A stretch of DNA of 64,000 bases, from positions 111,793-175,792 of the forward strand of contig CAYGTI010000003.1 in the NCBI GenBank assembly GCA_964352785.1. Direction: 5' to 3'. The notes beneath the pieces were generated by a model. That model searched no databases, was not told the DNA's origin, and was given only the letters and a program-made list of their open reading frames with translations. Position 1 is the first letter of the stretch, and every line of letters begins with the position of its first letter. Made by a program: the position numbers and the translations under genes. Source of the DNA: JACOMS01 sp964352785. Lineage in GTDB: Bacteria; Pseudomonadota; Alphaproteobacteria; Caulobacterales; Maricaulaceae. Of this stretch, positions 18,837 to 27,959 are shown piece after piece.

Positions 18837-19748
18837 GTGCGTATGAGTCAGAATCTTAAAGTAGGCGTCGTCGGCGCAGGTGTGTTTGGCGGTTATCACG
18901 CAGGAAAATGCGCCCAGCACCCCCGTATTGAATTTATCGGAATTTATGATCCGTCGTATGCGCGCGCTAAAATTGGCGCAGATAAGCACGGCGTCAAAGC
19001 ATTTAGAAATTATGCGGGCATGCTGAAAGCCGTAGACGCGGTTATCATCGCGGCTCCGGCATCTGCCCATGGCCAGATGGCGAGCCGAGCGCTGGAGGCT
19101 GGTCGGCATGTGTTGATCGAAAAACCTATCGCAGAAACCACCGACGAGGCGCGCCGGATTGTTGATCTGGCCGCCTGCAAAGGTTTGGTCGTTCAAGTCG
19201 GGCACCAGGAACGGTTTGTGCTCAAAGCCATCGGCCTTGATAAGGTGCCTGAGCGCCCCGTAAAGATTATAGCTCACCGCCGCTCGCCCTATTCTCTGCG
19301 CGGCACAGATGTGTCTGTCACGCTCGATCTCATGACCCATGATTTGGATTTAGTTTTATGGCTGATGCATGATGATCCGCTCAGTATCCGCGGCGAGTCT
19401 TTATGCGTTAAATCGTCATCGCCGGATGCCGCCTATGCGTGCCTTGCATTTAAACACGGCAAGGCTCGGTTGGAGGCCAGCCGCGTTGAAGAGGTCAGCT
19501 CGCGTCAGATGAGCGTGACATACCCCAGCGGGCGTGTTGAGGTTGACTTTAATGCCAAGACATTGGTCAATACGACTCCGTTTGAGCTCAACGATAAATT
19601 TGGTGATGACCCGGCGGCCAAGGACAGTCTCGGCGCGGCAACAAATGCCTTTGTTGAGGCGGTTTTGGATGGTAAGCCTGTGCCGATAACAGGGGGCTGC
19701 GGGCTTCGCTCACTTAGCGCCGCGCTCACAGTAGATGGAACATTATGA
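18837..19748 (+). CDS. Gfo/Idh/MocA-family oxidoreductase
   Basis: A 303-aa NAD(P)-dependent dehydrogenase. The Rossmann motif GVVGAGVFGGYHAG is near the N-terminus, then VIIAAPASAHGQMA, HVLIEKPIAET (the conserved EKP Lys), and TLDLMTHDLDLVLWLM with the family's catalytic-region His. Members act on sugars, inositols or related cyclic compounds; the substrate is not clear. GTG 18837 is five bases after AGAGG, while ATG 18843 is farther, so GTG is preferred, with little effect on the protein. Its stop overlaps the next start (ATGA). Confidence 0.88.
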   Translation: MRMSQNLKVGVVGAGVFGGYHAGKCAQHPRIEFIGIYDPSYARAKIGADKHGVKAFRNYAGMLKAVDAVIIAAPASAHGQMASRALEAGRHVLIEKPIAETTDEARRIVDLAACKGLVVQVGHQERFVLKAIGLDKVPERPVKIIAHRRSPYSLRGTDVSVTLDLMTHDLDLVLWLMHDDPLSIRGESLCVKSSSPDAAYACLAFKHGKARLEASRVEEVSSRQMSVTYPSGRVEVDFNAKTLVNTTPFELNDKFGDDPAAKDSLGAATNAFVEAVLDGKPVPITGGCGLRSLSAALTVDGTL

Positions 19749-20986
19749 AAAAACTTATCTGGGGAATTGCGGCGATCTTTGGTCTTGCCGTTCTTGTGGC
19801 GGTTTTTAATTGGACAAAAATTGAGCGCCTTAGGACCGTCAATACGCTGTTTGACCAAGGTAAGATTGTTCAAAATTTCTCAAATATGGACGCCGCGTTC
19901 CTGCATCAAGACCTGAGCATAAGCGGCGCGCCCATCATTTGGCCCGAAGCGCCGCAGCTATTACCGGATAGTGTTACGATTGCGGGGCAGGAAAGAAACC
20001 TAAGTGATGTTCTTGCTATGCTGGAGACAACTGCTTTCATTGTTATCCAAGACGGTAAGATACTGAACGAAGCTTATTATTTGGGCACCGGCCGCGATGA
20101 TTTGCGTATTAGCTGGTCTGTGGCAAAGTCTTTTATGTCGGGACTTTATGGTCGCGCGCTTGAAGACGGCGACATCAAAAATCTGGATGACAAGGTAGAC
20201 GCCTACGTGCCGGAATTAAAGGGAAGCGCCTATGAAGGTGCCTCTATTCGCAATGTTCTGAATATGGCCAGCGGGGTGCGGTTTAACGAAGACTATATGA
20301 ACCCCAAATCCGACATCAATAAAATGGGCCGGGTCTTGGGCCTTGGGCAGTCTATGGACAAGTTCGCTGCGTCGCTGTCTGAGCGCCAATCAGAGCCGGG
20401 CGCGCAGTGGCAATATGTGTCCATTGACACGCACATCGCCGCGATGGTGTTGCGGGCGGCCACTGGAAAATCGCTGCATCAGCTTTTTAATGAGACTTAC
20501 GGCGCGCATTTAGGCTTTGGCAAAGCGCCTTATTATTTAACGGACGGCAAAAACGCCGCCTTTGCGCTGGGCGGGCTTAATTTACGCACGCGCGACTATG
20601 CCAAGTTCGGGCAGCTTTTCTTGCAGGGCGGTGAGTGGAACGGTGAGCAGGTCGTTCCCGCAGATTGGGTTGCCGCCTCAACCGTTCATTCTGCGCCTAG
20701 CTTATCTGATAGTGGTGTGGGCTACGGTTATCAATGGTGGGTGCCTATGCCGCAAGAGGGGGCAAACGCAGGTGATTTTTTCGCAGTTGGGATTTATGGG
20801 CAATATATTTACGTCAACCCGTCCGCGAATTTGGTCATCGCCAAGAACGCCGCGCACCGGGGCTTTACTGTGCCTATTGAAGGTTACGGAGATCCGATGA
20901 TGATCAATATCGACATGTTCCGGTCATTGGCGGAGTATTACAGGCCCGCCGTCGAACAGGAGGTAGAAGTGTTGGTTGAGCCCTAA
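19745..20986 (+). CDS. Serine hydrolase, class C beta-lactamase family
   Basis: A 413-aa protein with an N-terminal membrane anchor or signal (KKLIWGIAAIFGLAVLVAVF) and a beta-lactamase-like catalytic domain. The SxxK motif is S125-V-A-K128, and the Tyr motif is Y224-V-S in QWQYVSIDTH. Family members include esterases, peptidases and cell-wall-related enzymes as well as AmpC; the long divergent sequence argues against a true beta-lactamase. It overlaps the preceding oxidoreductase by four bases (ATGA), so the two are coupled. The active site would face the periplasm. Confidence 0.87.
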   Translation: MKKLIWGIAAIFGLAVLVAVFNWTKIERLRTVNTLFDQGKIVQNFSNMDAAFLHQDLSISGAPIIWPEAPQLLPDSVTIAGQERNLSDVLAMLETTAFIVIQDGKILNEAYYLGTGRDDLRISWSVAKSFMSGLYGRALEDGDIKNLDDKVDAYVPELKGSAYEGASIRNVLNMASGVRFNEDYMNPKSDINKMGRVLGLGQSMDKFAASLSERQSEPGAQWQYVSIDTHIAAMVLRAATGKSLHQLFNETYGAHLGFGKAPYYLTDGKNAAFALGGLNLRTRDYAKFGQLFLQGGEWNGEQVVPADWVAASTVHSAPSLSDSGVGYGYQWWVPMPQEGANAGDFFAVGIYGQYIYVNPSANLVIAKNAAHRGFTVPIEGYGDPMMINIDMFRSLAEYYRPAVEQEVEVLVEP

Positions 20987-21033
20987 TTCGGCGCGGATTT
21001 TGCAATGTGTCTTTATAGGACACGGAGCATTGT

Positions 21034-21306
21034 ATGATCACCCATAATGACAATAACGCCTCAGAGCGGCGTTTCGCGCAGCGCGTCCGGGCCTTTAAAA
21101 AAGCGCAGCTTATTGTTGATGGCCACGGCGGAGTTTATGATGCGATCATGAGAAATTTATCACGCACTGGCGCGTTGATAGATTTGCCGGGTACAGTTTT
21201 TATACCCAAAACTTTTACGATGCGTTTGACTGAAGACGATCTAAGCCGCGAGTGCGAAATCATCTGGCGCCGAGACGGCTTAATCGGGGTGGCATTTGCG
21301 CGCTAA
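21034..21306 (+). CDS. Single-domain PilZ protein
   Basis: A 90-aa protein consisting of one PilZ domain. ERRFAQRVRAFKKAQLIVDG supplies the arginine-rich N-terminal motif and RNLSRTGALIDLP the (D/N)xSxxG motif, the two elements that bind cyclic di-GMP in this family. It probably acts as a cytoplasmic c-di-GMP adaptor; the partner is unknown. A related gene follows 97 bp downstream. Confidence 0.85.
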   Translation: MITHNDNNASERRFAQRVRAFKKAQLIVDGHGGVYDAIMRNLSRTGALIDLPGTVFIPKTFTMRLTEDDLSRECEIIWRRDGLIGVAFAR

Positions 21307-21402
21307 CCCCTAATAGAGAAAGTTGGCCCTATAATTCGCCTAAGACGATAATTTTGGCGCAAAATTTGCAAAGTAGCTCTCATACACTTGAGAGGATGTC
21401 CT

Positions 21403-21675
21403 ATGTTGGCCCAAAATGATACTCTAACACACAGTCGCCGTACAGGTCTGCGAAACCGCCGGTTCAAAAAAGCACAGGTCGTTATCAATAGCACAGGTAG
21501 CGGTTTTGATGCGATTATAAGGAATATGTCCCGTGCAGGGGCCTGTATTGAAATTATACCCACGCAAATCATTCCGCGAAGTTTCATCCTTAAAGTCTCA
21601 AGTGAAAGCGAGTTTTATCATTGCCGCTTGGCATGGCGGCTCGGGCCGCTCGTGGGTGTTGAAGTCCTCGATTAA
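21403..21675 (+). CDS. Single-domain PilZ protein (paralogue of preceding gene)
   Basis: A 90-aa protein from ATG 21403, which follows AGAGGA by six bases; an upstream TTG frame is less likely. It contains GLRNRRFKKAQVVINSTGSG and RNMSRAGACIEI, so the arginine motif and NxSxxG are retained. It aligns along its length with the gene at 21034 and is probably its tandem duplicate. A c-di-GMP-binding role is expected from the motifs. Confidence 0.83.
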   Translation: MLAQNDTLTHSRRTGLRNRRFKKAQVVINSTGSGFDAIIRNMSRAGACIEIIPTQIIPRSFILKVSSESEFYHCRLAWRLGPLVGVEVLD

Positions 21676-21763
21676 CGCCGACGTTACAAAGCCTGCCTCT
21701 TTGTGAGGACGGCAATGTATCTTCGCTCTTGCTGCTCTGGGCCTTCGCGGGTAAACCCCGTCC

Positions 21764-23437
21764 ATGGTTCAGATACTTAAAATTGCTTCGGCGCAAATCA
21801 ATCCGTGCGTCGGGGATATTTCCGGAAATATGGCCAAAGCGCGGACGGCGTTTGAACGCGCTAAAGCTGGCGGCGCAGATATTTTGGTGCTGCCCGAACT
21901 CGTTAATATTGGCTATCCGCCCGAAGATTTAGTTTTAAAACCCGCGGCCGTTGCCGACTGCCGTGAAGAAGCCGTGCAGTTTGCGAAGCTCACAAAGCAG
22001 GGGCCTGCGGTGGTGTTTTCAACGCCGTGGCTGGGCGATGATGATAAGCTTTATAGCGCAGCTTTGTTTATGCGGGGCGGCGAGATCACGGATATTCGCT
22101 ACAAGCATCATCTGCCCAATTACGGCGTGTTTGATGAATTTCGCGTTTTTACGCGTGGCCCCCTCCCACAGCCCGTAGACTTTAACGGTATCAAAATTGG
22201 GTTGCCTATTTGCGAAGATCTCTGGCAGCCCGGCGTGGCTGATCATTTGGCGGAGCGCGGCGCGGAAATCCTCATATCGCCTAACGGGTCGCCGTGGCGG
22301 CGAACGGCGCTGTCGGAACGGGTCGAAGCGCTGGGCGAGAAAGTCCATAATGAAGGCTTGCCGCTTGTCTATGTCAACCAAGTGGGCGGACAAGACGAAC
22401 TTGTATTTGATGGCTCGTCTTTTTCCATGGCGGCGGATGAGAGTATCGTGCAATCGCTAAGGTCCTTTATTGAAGATTTTGATATCTCCACATGGCAGAA
22501 GCGCGGCGGTGTTTGGACGTGTACCCAGGCCGCGCGTTATGAGCAGCTTACCGGATTTGAGGCCGACTGGCGCGCAATGTGTCTTGGGCTGGGCGACTAC
22601 GTGAATAAGAACGGCTTTAAACAGGTCATACTCGGCCTGTCTGGCGGGATTGATAGCGCTATGGCCGCGAGTGTTGCCGTTGACGCACTGGGGCCGGAGC
22701 GCGTGTGGTGCGTGATGATGCCGACGAAATATACATCAGGGGACAGCCTGACCGACGCAGAAGAATGCGCGCAGGCTCTAGGTTGCCGCTATGATAATGT
22801 GCCGATCAAGCCTGCGATTGACGCGTTTGGCGACATGCTTGGCCCGCTCTTTGAGGGCACTGAGCCCGGTACAACCGAGGAAAATATTCAATCGCGAAGC
22901 CGCGCGCTTATCCTGATGGCGCTATCCAACAAATTTGGCCCTATGCTTGTCACCACGGGGAATAAATCCGAAATGGCGGTCGGCTACGCGACGCTGTACG
23001 GCGATATGTGCGGCGGTTATAATCCACTCAAAGATGTTTACAAAACCGAAGTGTTTGAACTGGCCCGGTGGCGAAACGCGCATAATCCGTCTGATATGCG
23101 CGGCGGTGATTATCCGATACCTGAACGCATCATAACCAAACCTCCGTCTGCTGAGTTACGTGATGATCAAAAAGATAGCGATAGCTTGCCAGAATACCCT
23201 GTGCTCGATGACATTTTGTTTGGCCTGATTGAGCAAGAATTAGCGGTTGAAGACATTCTCGCGCGCGGGCATACCCCCGAAAACGTCAAGCGCATCCAGC
23301 ACTTGCTCTACATTGCTGAATATAAACGCCGCCAATCCCCGCCCGGCGTAAAAATCGGCTCCAAAAACTTCGGACGCGACAGGCGTTATCCGATTACGAA
23401 TAGATACCGGGACGTCGTGCCGGAAAAGGAAGATTAG
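21764..23437 (+). CDS. nadE: Glutamine-dependent NAD+ synthetase
   Basis: Makes NAD+ from deamido-NAD+ with ATP and glutamine-derived ammonia. The 557-aa two-domain form is visible. The N-terminal nitrilase-type glutaminase has the catalytic triad E45 (LPELVNIGYPP), K114 (RYKHHLPNYGVFDE) and C150 (LPICEDLW). The C-terminal synthetase has the PP-loop LSGGIDSAMAASVA (first Ser 293) and TTGNKSEMAVGYATLYGDMC. gltX starts one base after its stop, so they form a transcript. Confidence 0.96.
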   Translation: MVQILKIASAQINPCVGDISGNMAKARTAFERAKAGGADILVLPELVNIGYPPEDLVLKPAAVADCREEAVQFAKLTKQGPAVVFSTPWLGDDDKLYSAALFMRGGEITDIRYKHHLPNYGVFDEFRVFTRGPLPQPVDFNGIKIGLPICEDLWQPGVADHLAERGAEILISPNGSPWRRTALSERVEALGEKVHNEGLPLVYVNQVGGQDELVFDGSSFSMAADESIVQSLRSFIEDFDISTWQKRGGVWTCTQAARYEQLTGFEADWRAMCLGLGDYVNKNGFKQVILGLSGGIDSAMAASVAVDALGPERVWCVMMPTKYTSGDSLTDAEECAQALGCRYDNVPIKPAIDAFGDMLGPLFEGTEPGTTEENIQSRSRALILMALSNKFGPMLVTTGNKSEMAVGYATLYGDMCGGYNPLKDVYKTEVFELARWRNAHNPSDMRGGDYPIPERIITKPPSAELRDDQKDSDSLPEYPVLDDILFGLIEQELAVEDILARGHTPENVKRIQHLLYIAEYKRRQSPPGVKIGSKNFGRDRRYPITNRYRDVVPEKED

Positions 23438-23438
23438 C

Positions 23439-24779
23439 ATGTCAGTAATTTGCCGTTTTGCCCCGTCGCCTACTGGGAAGCTCCATGTGGGGAATGTTCG
23501 CACGGCGCTTATGAATTATTTGTTTGTCGCGGCCAATGACGGGCAATTTATTCTGCGCGTTGACGACACAGATACGGAACGTTCAACCAAAGCCTATGAA
23601 GAGGGCCTCAAAGAAGATCTGATATGGTTGGGTTTGACGTGGGAGAGTACGTTTAATCAATCAGACCGCTTTGATATTTATGACGCGGCAGCGGCGAAGC
23701 TGAAAGAGGCCGGGCTTTTATATGCTTGTTATGAGACCTCTGAGGAGCTGGATCGTCAGCGTAAATTACAGCGCGTCCAAGGCAAGCCGCCTGTCTATAA
23801 CCGCGCAGCTTTGGCGCTAACTGACGCGCAGATAGCGGCCTATGATAATGAGGGCCGCAAGCCCCACTGGCGCTTTAAACTCTCGGGCGAGGTTTCAAGC
23901 TGGACGGATCTTGTGCGCGGCGATCAAAATATTGATACAAGCTCGCTCTCTGATCCCGTGCTTATTCGCGGTGATGGCTCTTATCTTTACACGCTGCCGA
24001 GCGTGGTTGACGATATTGACGCCAAGATTACGCACGTTATCCGCGGCGAAGATCATGTGACCAATTCCGGCGCGCAGATTGAGATTTTTAAGGCGCTGGG
24101 TGGCCATGTCCCGACCTTCGCGCATACGCCGCTGCTGGTGGGCGCGGACGGAAAAAGCCTGTCTAAGCGCATTGGCTCGCTCTCAATGGACGAGCTACGA
24201 GAGCAGGGTATAGAGCCTATGGCGATCAATTCATTGCTGGCTAAAATCGGCACGTCTGACCCGGTTGAAGCGCGAGTTTTTATCAATAATTTGATGGAAG
24301 AGTTTTCATTTGATAAAATCGGCCGTGCGCCTGCTCGTTTTGATGAGGCCGAACTGGCCTTGGTCAATGCACGCCTGCTTCACGAGACGCCCTATGCGGT
24401 GGTGAAAGACCGGCTTGACGCTTTGGGCGTTGGCGGCGGCGAAGATTTTTGGGTGCTTATTCGCGCTAATATCGAAAAGCTTTCTGATACGGCGTCGTGG
24501 TCAACGGCGTTATTTGCGCCTATGGCGGGGCAGATCGCGGATGAGGATAAAGCGTTCTGCGCGGCGGCAGCGGACTGTCTGCCTGAAGACGTCGATGCGG
24601 CGACGTGGAGCGCGTGGACTAACCAGCTTAAAACCGAGACGGGGCGTAAAGGCAAGGGCCTATTTATGCCGCTGCGTCTGGCATTGACGGGCCGTAGCCG
24701 CGGGCCGGAAATGGGTGCTATTTTAGCGCTTTTAGGTTCCGAGAGAGCCAAAGCGCGTCTTCGCGGTGACGCGGCATAA
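23439..24779 (+). CDS. gltX: Glutamyl-tRNA synthetase (second-type GluRS)
   Basis: Charges tRNA with glutamate. The 446-aa product has a class I HIGH-like motif as HVGN in RFAPSPTGKLHVGNVRTA and a KMSKS-like SLSKRIGSLS, with ITHVIRGEDHVTNS between them. Alphaproteobacteria usually carry two GltX proteins, one of which prefers tRNA-Gln for the transamidation route; the shorter length and divergent C-terminal half here fit the second type (established family knowledge, assignment inferred). Immediately downstream of nadE. Confidence 0.93.
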   Translation: MSVICRFAPSPTGKLHVGNVRTALMNYLFVAANDGQFILRVDDTDTERSTKAYEEGLKEDLIWLGLTWESTFNQSDRFDIYDAAAAKLKEAGLLYACYETSEELDRQRKLQRVQGKPPVYNRAALALTDAQIAAYDNEGRKPHWRFKLSGEVSSWTDLVRGDQNIDTSSLSDPVLIRGDGSYLYTLPSVVDDIDAKITHVIRGEDHVTNSGAQIEIFKALGGHVPTFAHTPLLVGADGKSLSKRIGSLSMDELREQGIEPMAINSLLAKIGTSDPVEARVFINNLMEEFSFDKIGRAPARFDEAELALVNARLLHETPYAVVKDRLDALGVGGGEDFWVLIRANIEKLSDTASWSTALFAPMAGQIADEDKAFCAAAADCLPEDVDAATWSAWTNQLKTETGRKGKGLFMPLRLALTGRSRGPEMGAILALLGSERAKARLRGDAA

Positions 24780-24849
24780 ATAGGCCCTCATATCGGCGCG
24801 CTTGAAGCAGGACGTCTTTCACGTTAGGCTGTTACAAAAGGGGTCTGTC

Positions 24850-25560
24850 ATGGTGAGCAAAATTTATCCAAACGCGGCGGCGGCGCTCGAGGGCTCAACG
24901 TTTGACGGGATGAGCGTCATGTCCGGCGGATTTGGTCTGTGCGGCATACCCGAGAACCTCATCGCGGCGCTTAGAGACTCCGCGGCCAAAAATATCACTG
25001 CTATTTCGAATAATGCAGGTGTTGATGGTTTCGGGCTGGGTCTGCTGCTGGAGAGCCGACAAATCACAAAAATGATAAGCTCTTATGTGGGCGAAAATAA
25101 AGAGTTTGAGCGTCAATATTTGGCGGGCGAGCTCGAGCTTGAATTTAACCCGCAAGGTACGCTCGCCGAGCGTATCCGCGCGGGCGGGGCGGGCATCCCC
25201 GGATTTTATGTCAAAACGGGCGTCGGGACGTTGATCGCAGACGGCAAGCCCACACACAAATTTGACGGTGAAACCTATATTATGGAGACGGGCCTGACCG
25301 CTGATCTCTCTATTATCAAGGCGTGGAAAGGCGACGCGGAAGGCAATCTGATCTTTAATGCCACCGCCCGTAATTTTAACCCGATGATGGCTATGGCGGG
25401 CAAAGTCACGGTTGCCGAAGTGGACGAAATTGTGCCCGTTGGTACTCTTGATCCCAACTTTATTCATACGCCGGGTATTTTTGTGCAGCGCATTATTGAA
25501 GCGACATGCGAGAAACGTATCGAGCAGCGCACGGTACGAACGCGTGAGGCTGCCTCCTAA
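24850..25560 (+). CDS. scoA: 3-oxoacid CoA-transferase subunit A
   Basis: One half of the enzyme that moves CoA between succinyl-CoA and acetoacetate (or a related 3-oxoacid). The product is 236 aa from ATG 24850, which follows AAGGGG; a frame open 16 codons further upstream is not needed. The family glycine signature appears as MSGGFGLCGIPENLI, with NNAGVDGFGLGLLL and AGGAGIPGFYVKTGVGT further on. The partner subunit B is at 26086, separated by an overlapping small membrane-protein gene, an unusual split. Confidence 0.92.
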   Translation: MVSKIYPNAAAALEGSTFDGMSVMSGGFGLCGIPENLIAALRDSAAKNITAISNNAGVDGFGLGLLLESRQITKMISSYVGENKEFERQYLAGELELEFNPQGTLAERIRAGGAGIPGFYVKTGVGTLIADGKPTHKFDGETYIMETGLTADLSIIKAWKGDAEGNLIFNATARNFNPMMAMAGKVTVAEVDEIVPVGTLDPNFIHTPGIFVQRIIEATCEKRIEQRTVRTREAAS

Positions 25561-26069
25561 TGTCGCTGACCGTCAAAGTGATCACGGCTTTGGGTCTTGC
25601 GACCTTAATTATCAGCGGCGTGCTCTTTTATTGGGGGTGGAGTATTTTCCAGCTCTCAGGCCAACCTATACTCGATACACAATTTACAGGACGGACAACC
25701 GAATCCGTAAGCCGTATTTTGTCGGCCTATCAAGGCACTGGTAGTCTTGAGATTTATAAGAAAATTCAGCATTTGGACATGGTTTACCCGCTGGTCTACG
25801 GCGCGTTTGGTGTGATTTGGCTATACCACCTTTTCAAACCTACGATTTGGCGATTTAGCTGTATTTTACCATTTATCTCGGCGATGTTCGACTTTTTGGA
25901 AAATAACCTGCTGGCGCAAATTGTGAGTGAGTATCCGGCGATTAACGATGATGTCGTTATGATGTCGAGTCTCTACACGCAGTTTAAATATGCCCTAATT
26001 TTGCTGGCGCTCGCCGCATTGGTTTTTGGTCTTATGCGGCGGCGCACTCAAACAACGCGCCCGGTGTGA
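25560..26069 (+). CDS. Four-helix membrane protein of unknown function between CoA-transferase subunits
   Basis: A 169-aa integral membrane protein. Hydrophobic segments lie at about residues 5-27, 76-92, 95-112 and 138-158, and the tail is basic (MRRRTQTTRPV). Its ATG shares a base with the scoA stop, and scoB follows after 16 bp, so it is translated from the same mRNA as both subunits. No family recognised. Substrate uptake or membrane tethering of the CoA-transferase are possibilities, not supported by any motif. Confidence 0.72.
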   Translation: MSLTVKVITALGLATLIISGVLFYWGWSIFQLSGQPILDTQFTGRTTESVSRILSAYQGTGSLEIYKKIQHLDMVYPLVYGAFGVIWLYHLFKPTIWRFSCILPFISAMFDFLENNLLAQIVSEYPAINDDVVMMSSLYTQFKYALILLALAALVFGLMRRRTQTTRPV

Positions 26070-26085
26070 GTAAGAGGAGAGCCTG

Positions 26086-26724
26086 ATGGCATGGGATAGA
26101 AATCAGATGGCGGCGCGGGCTGCCATGGAACTACAAGACGGATTTTACGTCAATTTGGGGATTGGTATTCCGACATTGGTCGCGAACCACATCCCGGACG
26201 GTATGGACGTGACCCTGCAATCTGAGAACGGAATGCTCGGGATGGGGCCATTTCCTTATGAAGACGATATTGATCCGGATTTAATTAATGCGGGCAAGCA
26301 GACGATTACAACGCTGCCGAAATCGACCTTTTTCGATAGCGCTATGAGCTTTGCTATGATCCGGGGCGGGCACATTGATTTGTCTATTTTAGGCGCGATG
26401 GAAGTGGCGGAGAACGGTGATATCGCCAATTGGATGATCCCCGGTAAAATGGTCAAAGGCATGGGCGGGGCGATGGATTTGGTTGCCGGCGTTAAGCGCT
26501 GCATCGCGCTGTTTGATCATACCAACAAGCGCGGTGAGAGTAAATTTATCAAGGCGTGTACCTTGCCGCTCACGGGTCAAAACTGCATTGATATGGTGAT
26601 TACCGATCTTGGGGTTTTCGCCCGCGAAGGCGAGCAAAAACGTTTCCGCCTTATCGAGCTTGCGCCGGATGTCAGCGCCGATGAAGTGAAAGCCAAAACC
26701 GAAGCCGACGTGGTCTATGATTAG
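26086..26724 (+). CDS. scoB: 3-oxoacid CoA-transferase subunit B
   Basis: The catalytic subunit, 212 aa. The active-site glutamate is E47 in QSENGMLGMGPFP, which forms the covalent CoA-thioester intermediate in this family. NLGIGIPTLVANHIP and MVKGMGGAMDLVAG are the other signature blocks. AGAGGAGAG precedes the start. It completes the enzyme with scoA. A hairpin and then crtY follow after only 44 bp. Confidence 0.94.
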   Translation: MAWDRNQMAARAAMELQDGFYVNLGIGIPTLVANHIPDGMDVTLQSENGMLGMGPFPYEDDIDPDLINAGKQTITTLPKSTFFDSAMSFAMIRGGHIDLSILGAMEVAENGDIANWMIPGKMVKGMGGAMDLVAGVKRCIALFDHTNKRGESKFIKACTLPLTGQNCIDMVITDLGVFAREGEQKRFRLIELAPDVSADEVKAKTEADVVYD

Positions 26725-26727
26725 GTT

Positions 26728-26749
26728 CGCCTCTCCCCAAGGAGAGGCG
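26728..26749 (+). other. Perfect 9-bp hairpin between scoB and crtY
   Basis: CGCCTCTCC pairs exactly with GGAGAGGCG around CCAA, immediately after the scoB stop. No T-run follows, so it is a weak intrinsic terminator at best; it may be an mRNA stabiliser or attenuator that separates scoB expression from the crt genes. Confidence 0.6.
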
Positions 26750-26768
26750 CTCTGTTGAGGGGGGAGAC

Positions 26769-27959
26769 ATGACGTTTTCGACTTCCGACATGATCATCGT
26801 TGGCGCGGGGCTGTCCGGGCTTCTCACCGCATGGCGGTGTCTTGATATTAATCCGGATATGAGCGTGACCGTGATTGACGCGGCAGATAAGATTGCGGGT
26901 GACCATACATGGTCGTTTAATCTGACTGATATTCCGGAGCATTTGCAAGATTGGATTCGGCCATTCATAGCCTATCAGTGGCCGCGCTATGATGTGCGGT
27001 TCCCAAAACGCAATCGCACCCTTGAGATACCGTATTGCAGCGGAAACTCTGAGAGCCTGCGGGCCTGTGTTCAACCCTTTATCGATAGCGGGCGGCTCCG
27101 CGTCTTGCTTAAAACCCGGGTTTCAGTTGTTGATACGGCCTGCGTCACGCTAGAAAACGGCACTGTGATGACGGCAGATTGCGTTCTTGATGCGCGCGGT
27201 TTTAAACCGAATGAAAATGTATTTTTGGGTTACCAAAAATTTGTCGGACGGACTATCCGCACCAAAAAGCCGCACGGCCTTAAACACCCGATTATCATGG
27301 ACGCGACCGTGGCGCAGCTCGGCGGTTACAGGTTTGTCTATTGCTTGCCGTTTACAAATCATGAGGTGCTGGTCGAAGACACGTATTACACGGACGGCGC
27401 GGAGCTGTCTGAAAACGAAGTGAGCACGCGGATTGAGGATTATATCGCTGCGCAAGGCTGGGAGGTTGAGAAATTGATCCGGCAGGAAAAAGGCGTCTTG
27501 CCGATTACACTCGCGGTCGATACGCGCCAGTCCGCGCAGCGGGTCTTAAAGCTGGGCATCGCAGGAGGGCATTACCACGCGGTGACAGGTTACAGTCTGC
27601 CTGATGCTGCGCAAGTTGCTGACTGCATTTCACAAAACTTGGAGTCTATTCCGTTGGCGCTTTCGGCGCGCCATTACAACCATATAAATGAAGAGCGCTT
27701 TTTTCGCTTGCTCAACCGGATGCTGTTCCGCGCGGCTAAACCCGAGCGGCGCTACAAAGTGCTGCAAAGATTTTACGGCCTACGGCAAAGTCTGATTGAG
27801 CGCTTCTATGCGGGCACTTTGACGCATCGCGATAAAGCGCGCATCCTGTCAGGAAGACCGCCCGTACCTATACACAAAGCGCTTTATAATTTGAGCGAGG
27901 CCGCTTTTATTCGCAGAGAGCGCACAAGAGAGCGCACAAAGGAAAATGAGCATGAGTAA
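26769..27959 (+). CDS. crtY: Lycopene beta-cyclase
   Basis: Cyclises both ends of lycopene to give beta-carotene. The 396-aa product has the FAD dinucleotide motif MIIVGAGLSGLLTAWRCLD, the CrtY-type GDHTWSFNL and QWPRYDVRFPKR, and GYRFVYCLPFTNHEVLVEDTYY. GIAGGHYHAVTGYSLPDAAQ is near the FAD-binding C-terminal part. GGGGAG precedes the ATG. Its end overlaps crtI, so crtY-crtI-crtB are a coupled run. Confidence 0.95.
   Translation: MTFSTSDMIIVGAGLSGLLTAWRCLDINPDMSVTVIDAADKIAGDHTWSFNLTDIPEHLQDWIRPFIAYQWPRYDVRFPKRNRTLEIPYCSGNSESLRACVQPFIDSGRLRVLLKTRVSVVDTACVTLENGTVMTADCVLDARGFKPNENVFLGYQKFVGRTIRTKKPHGLKHPIIMDATVAQLGGYRFVYCLPFTNHEVLVEDTYYTDGAELSENEVSTRIEDYIAAQGWEVEKLIRQEKGVLPITLAVDTRQSAQRVLKLGIAGGHYHAVTGYSLPDAAQVADCISQNLESIPLALSARHYNHINEERFFRLLNRMLFRAAKPERRYKVLQRFYGLRQSLIERFYAGTLTHRDKARILSGRPPVPIHKALYNLSEAAFIRRERTRERTKENEHE

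Noticed and set aside
19745..20986. True class C beta-lactamase giving drug resistance
   Set aside because: SxxK and Tyr motifs are present, but the sequence around them is that of general serine hydrolases, and no AmpR-type regulator is nearby.
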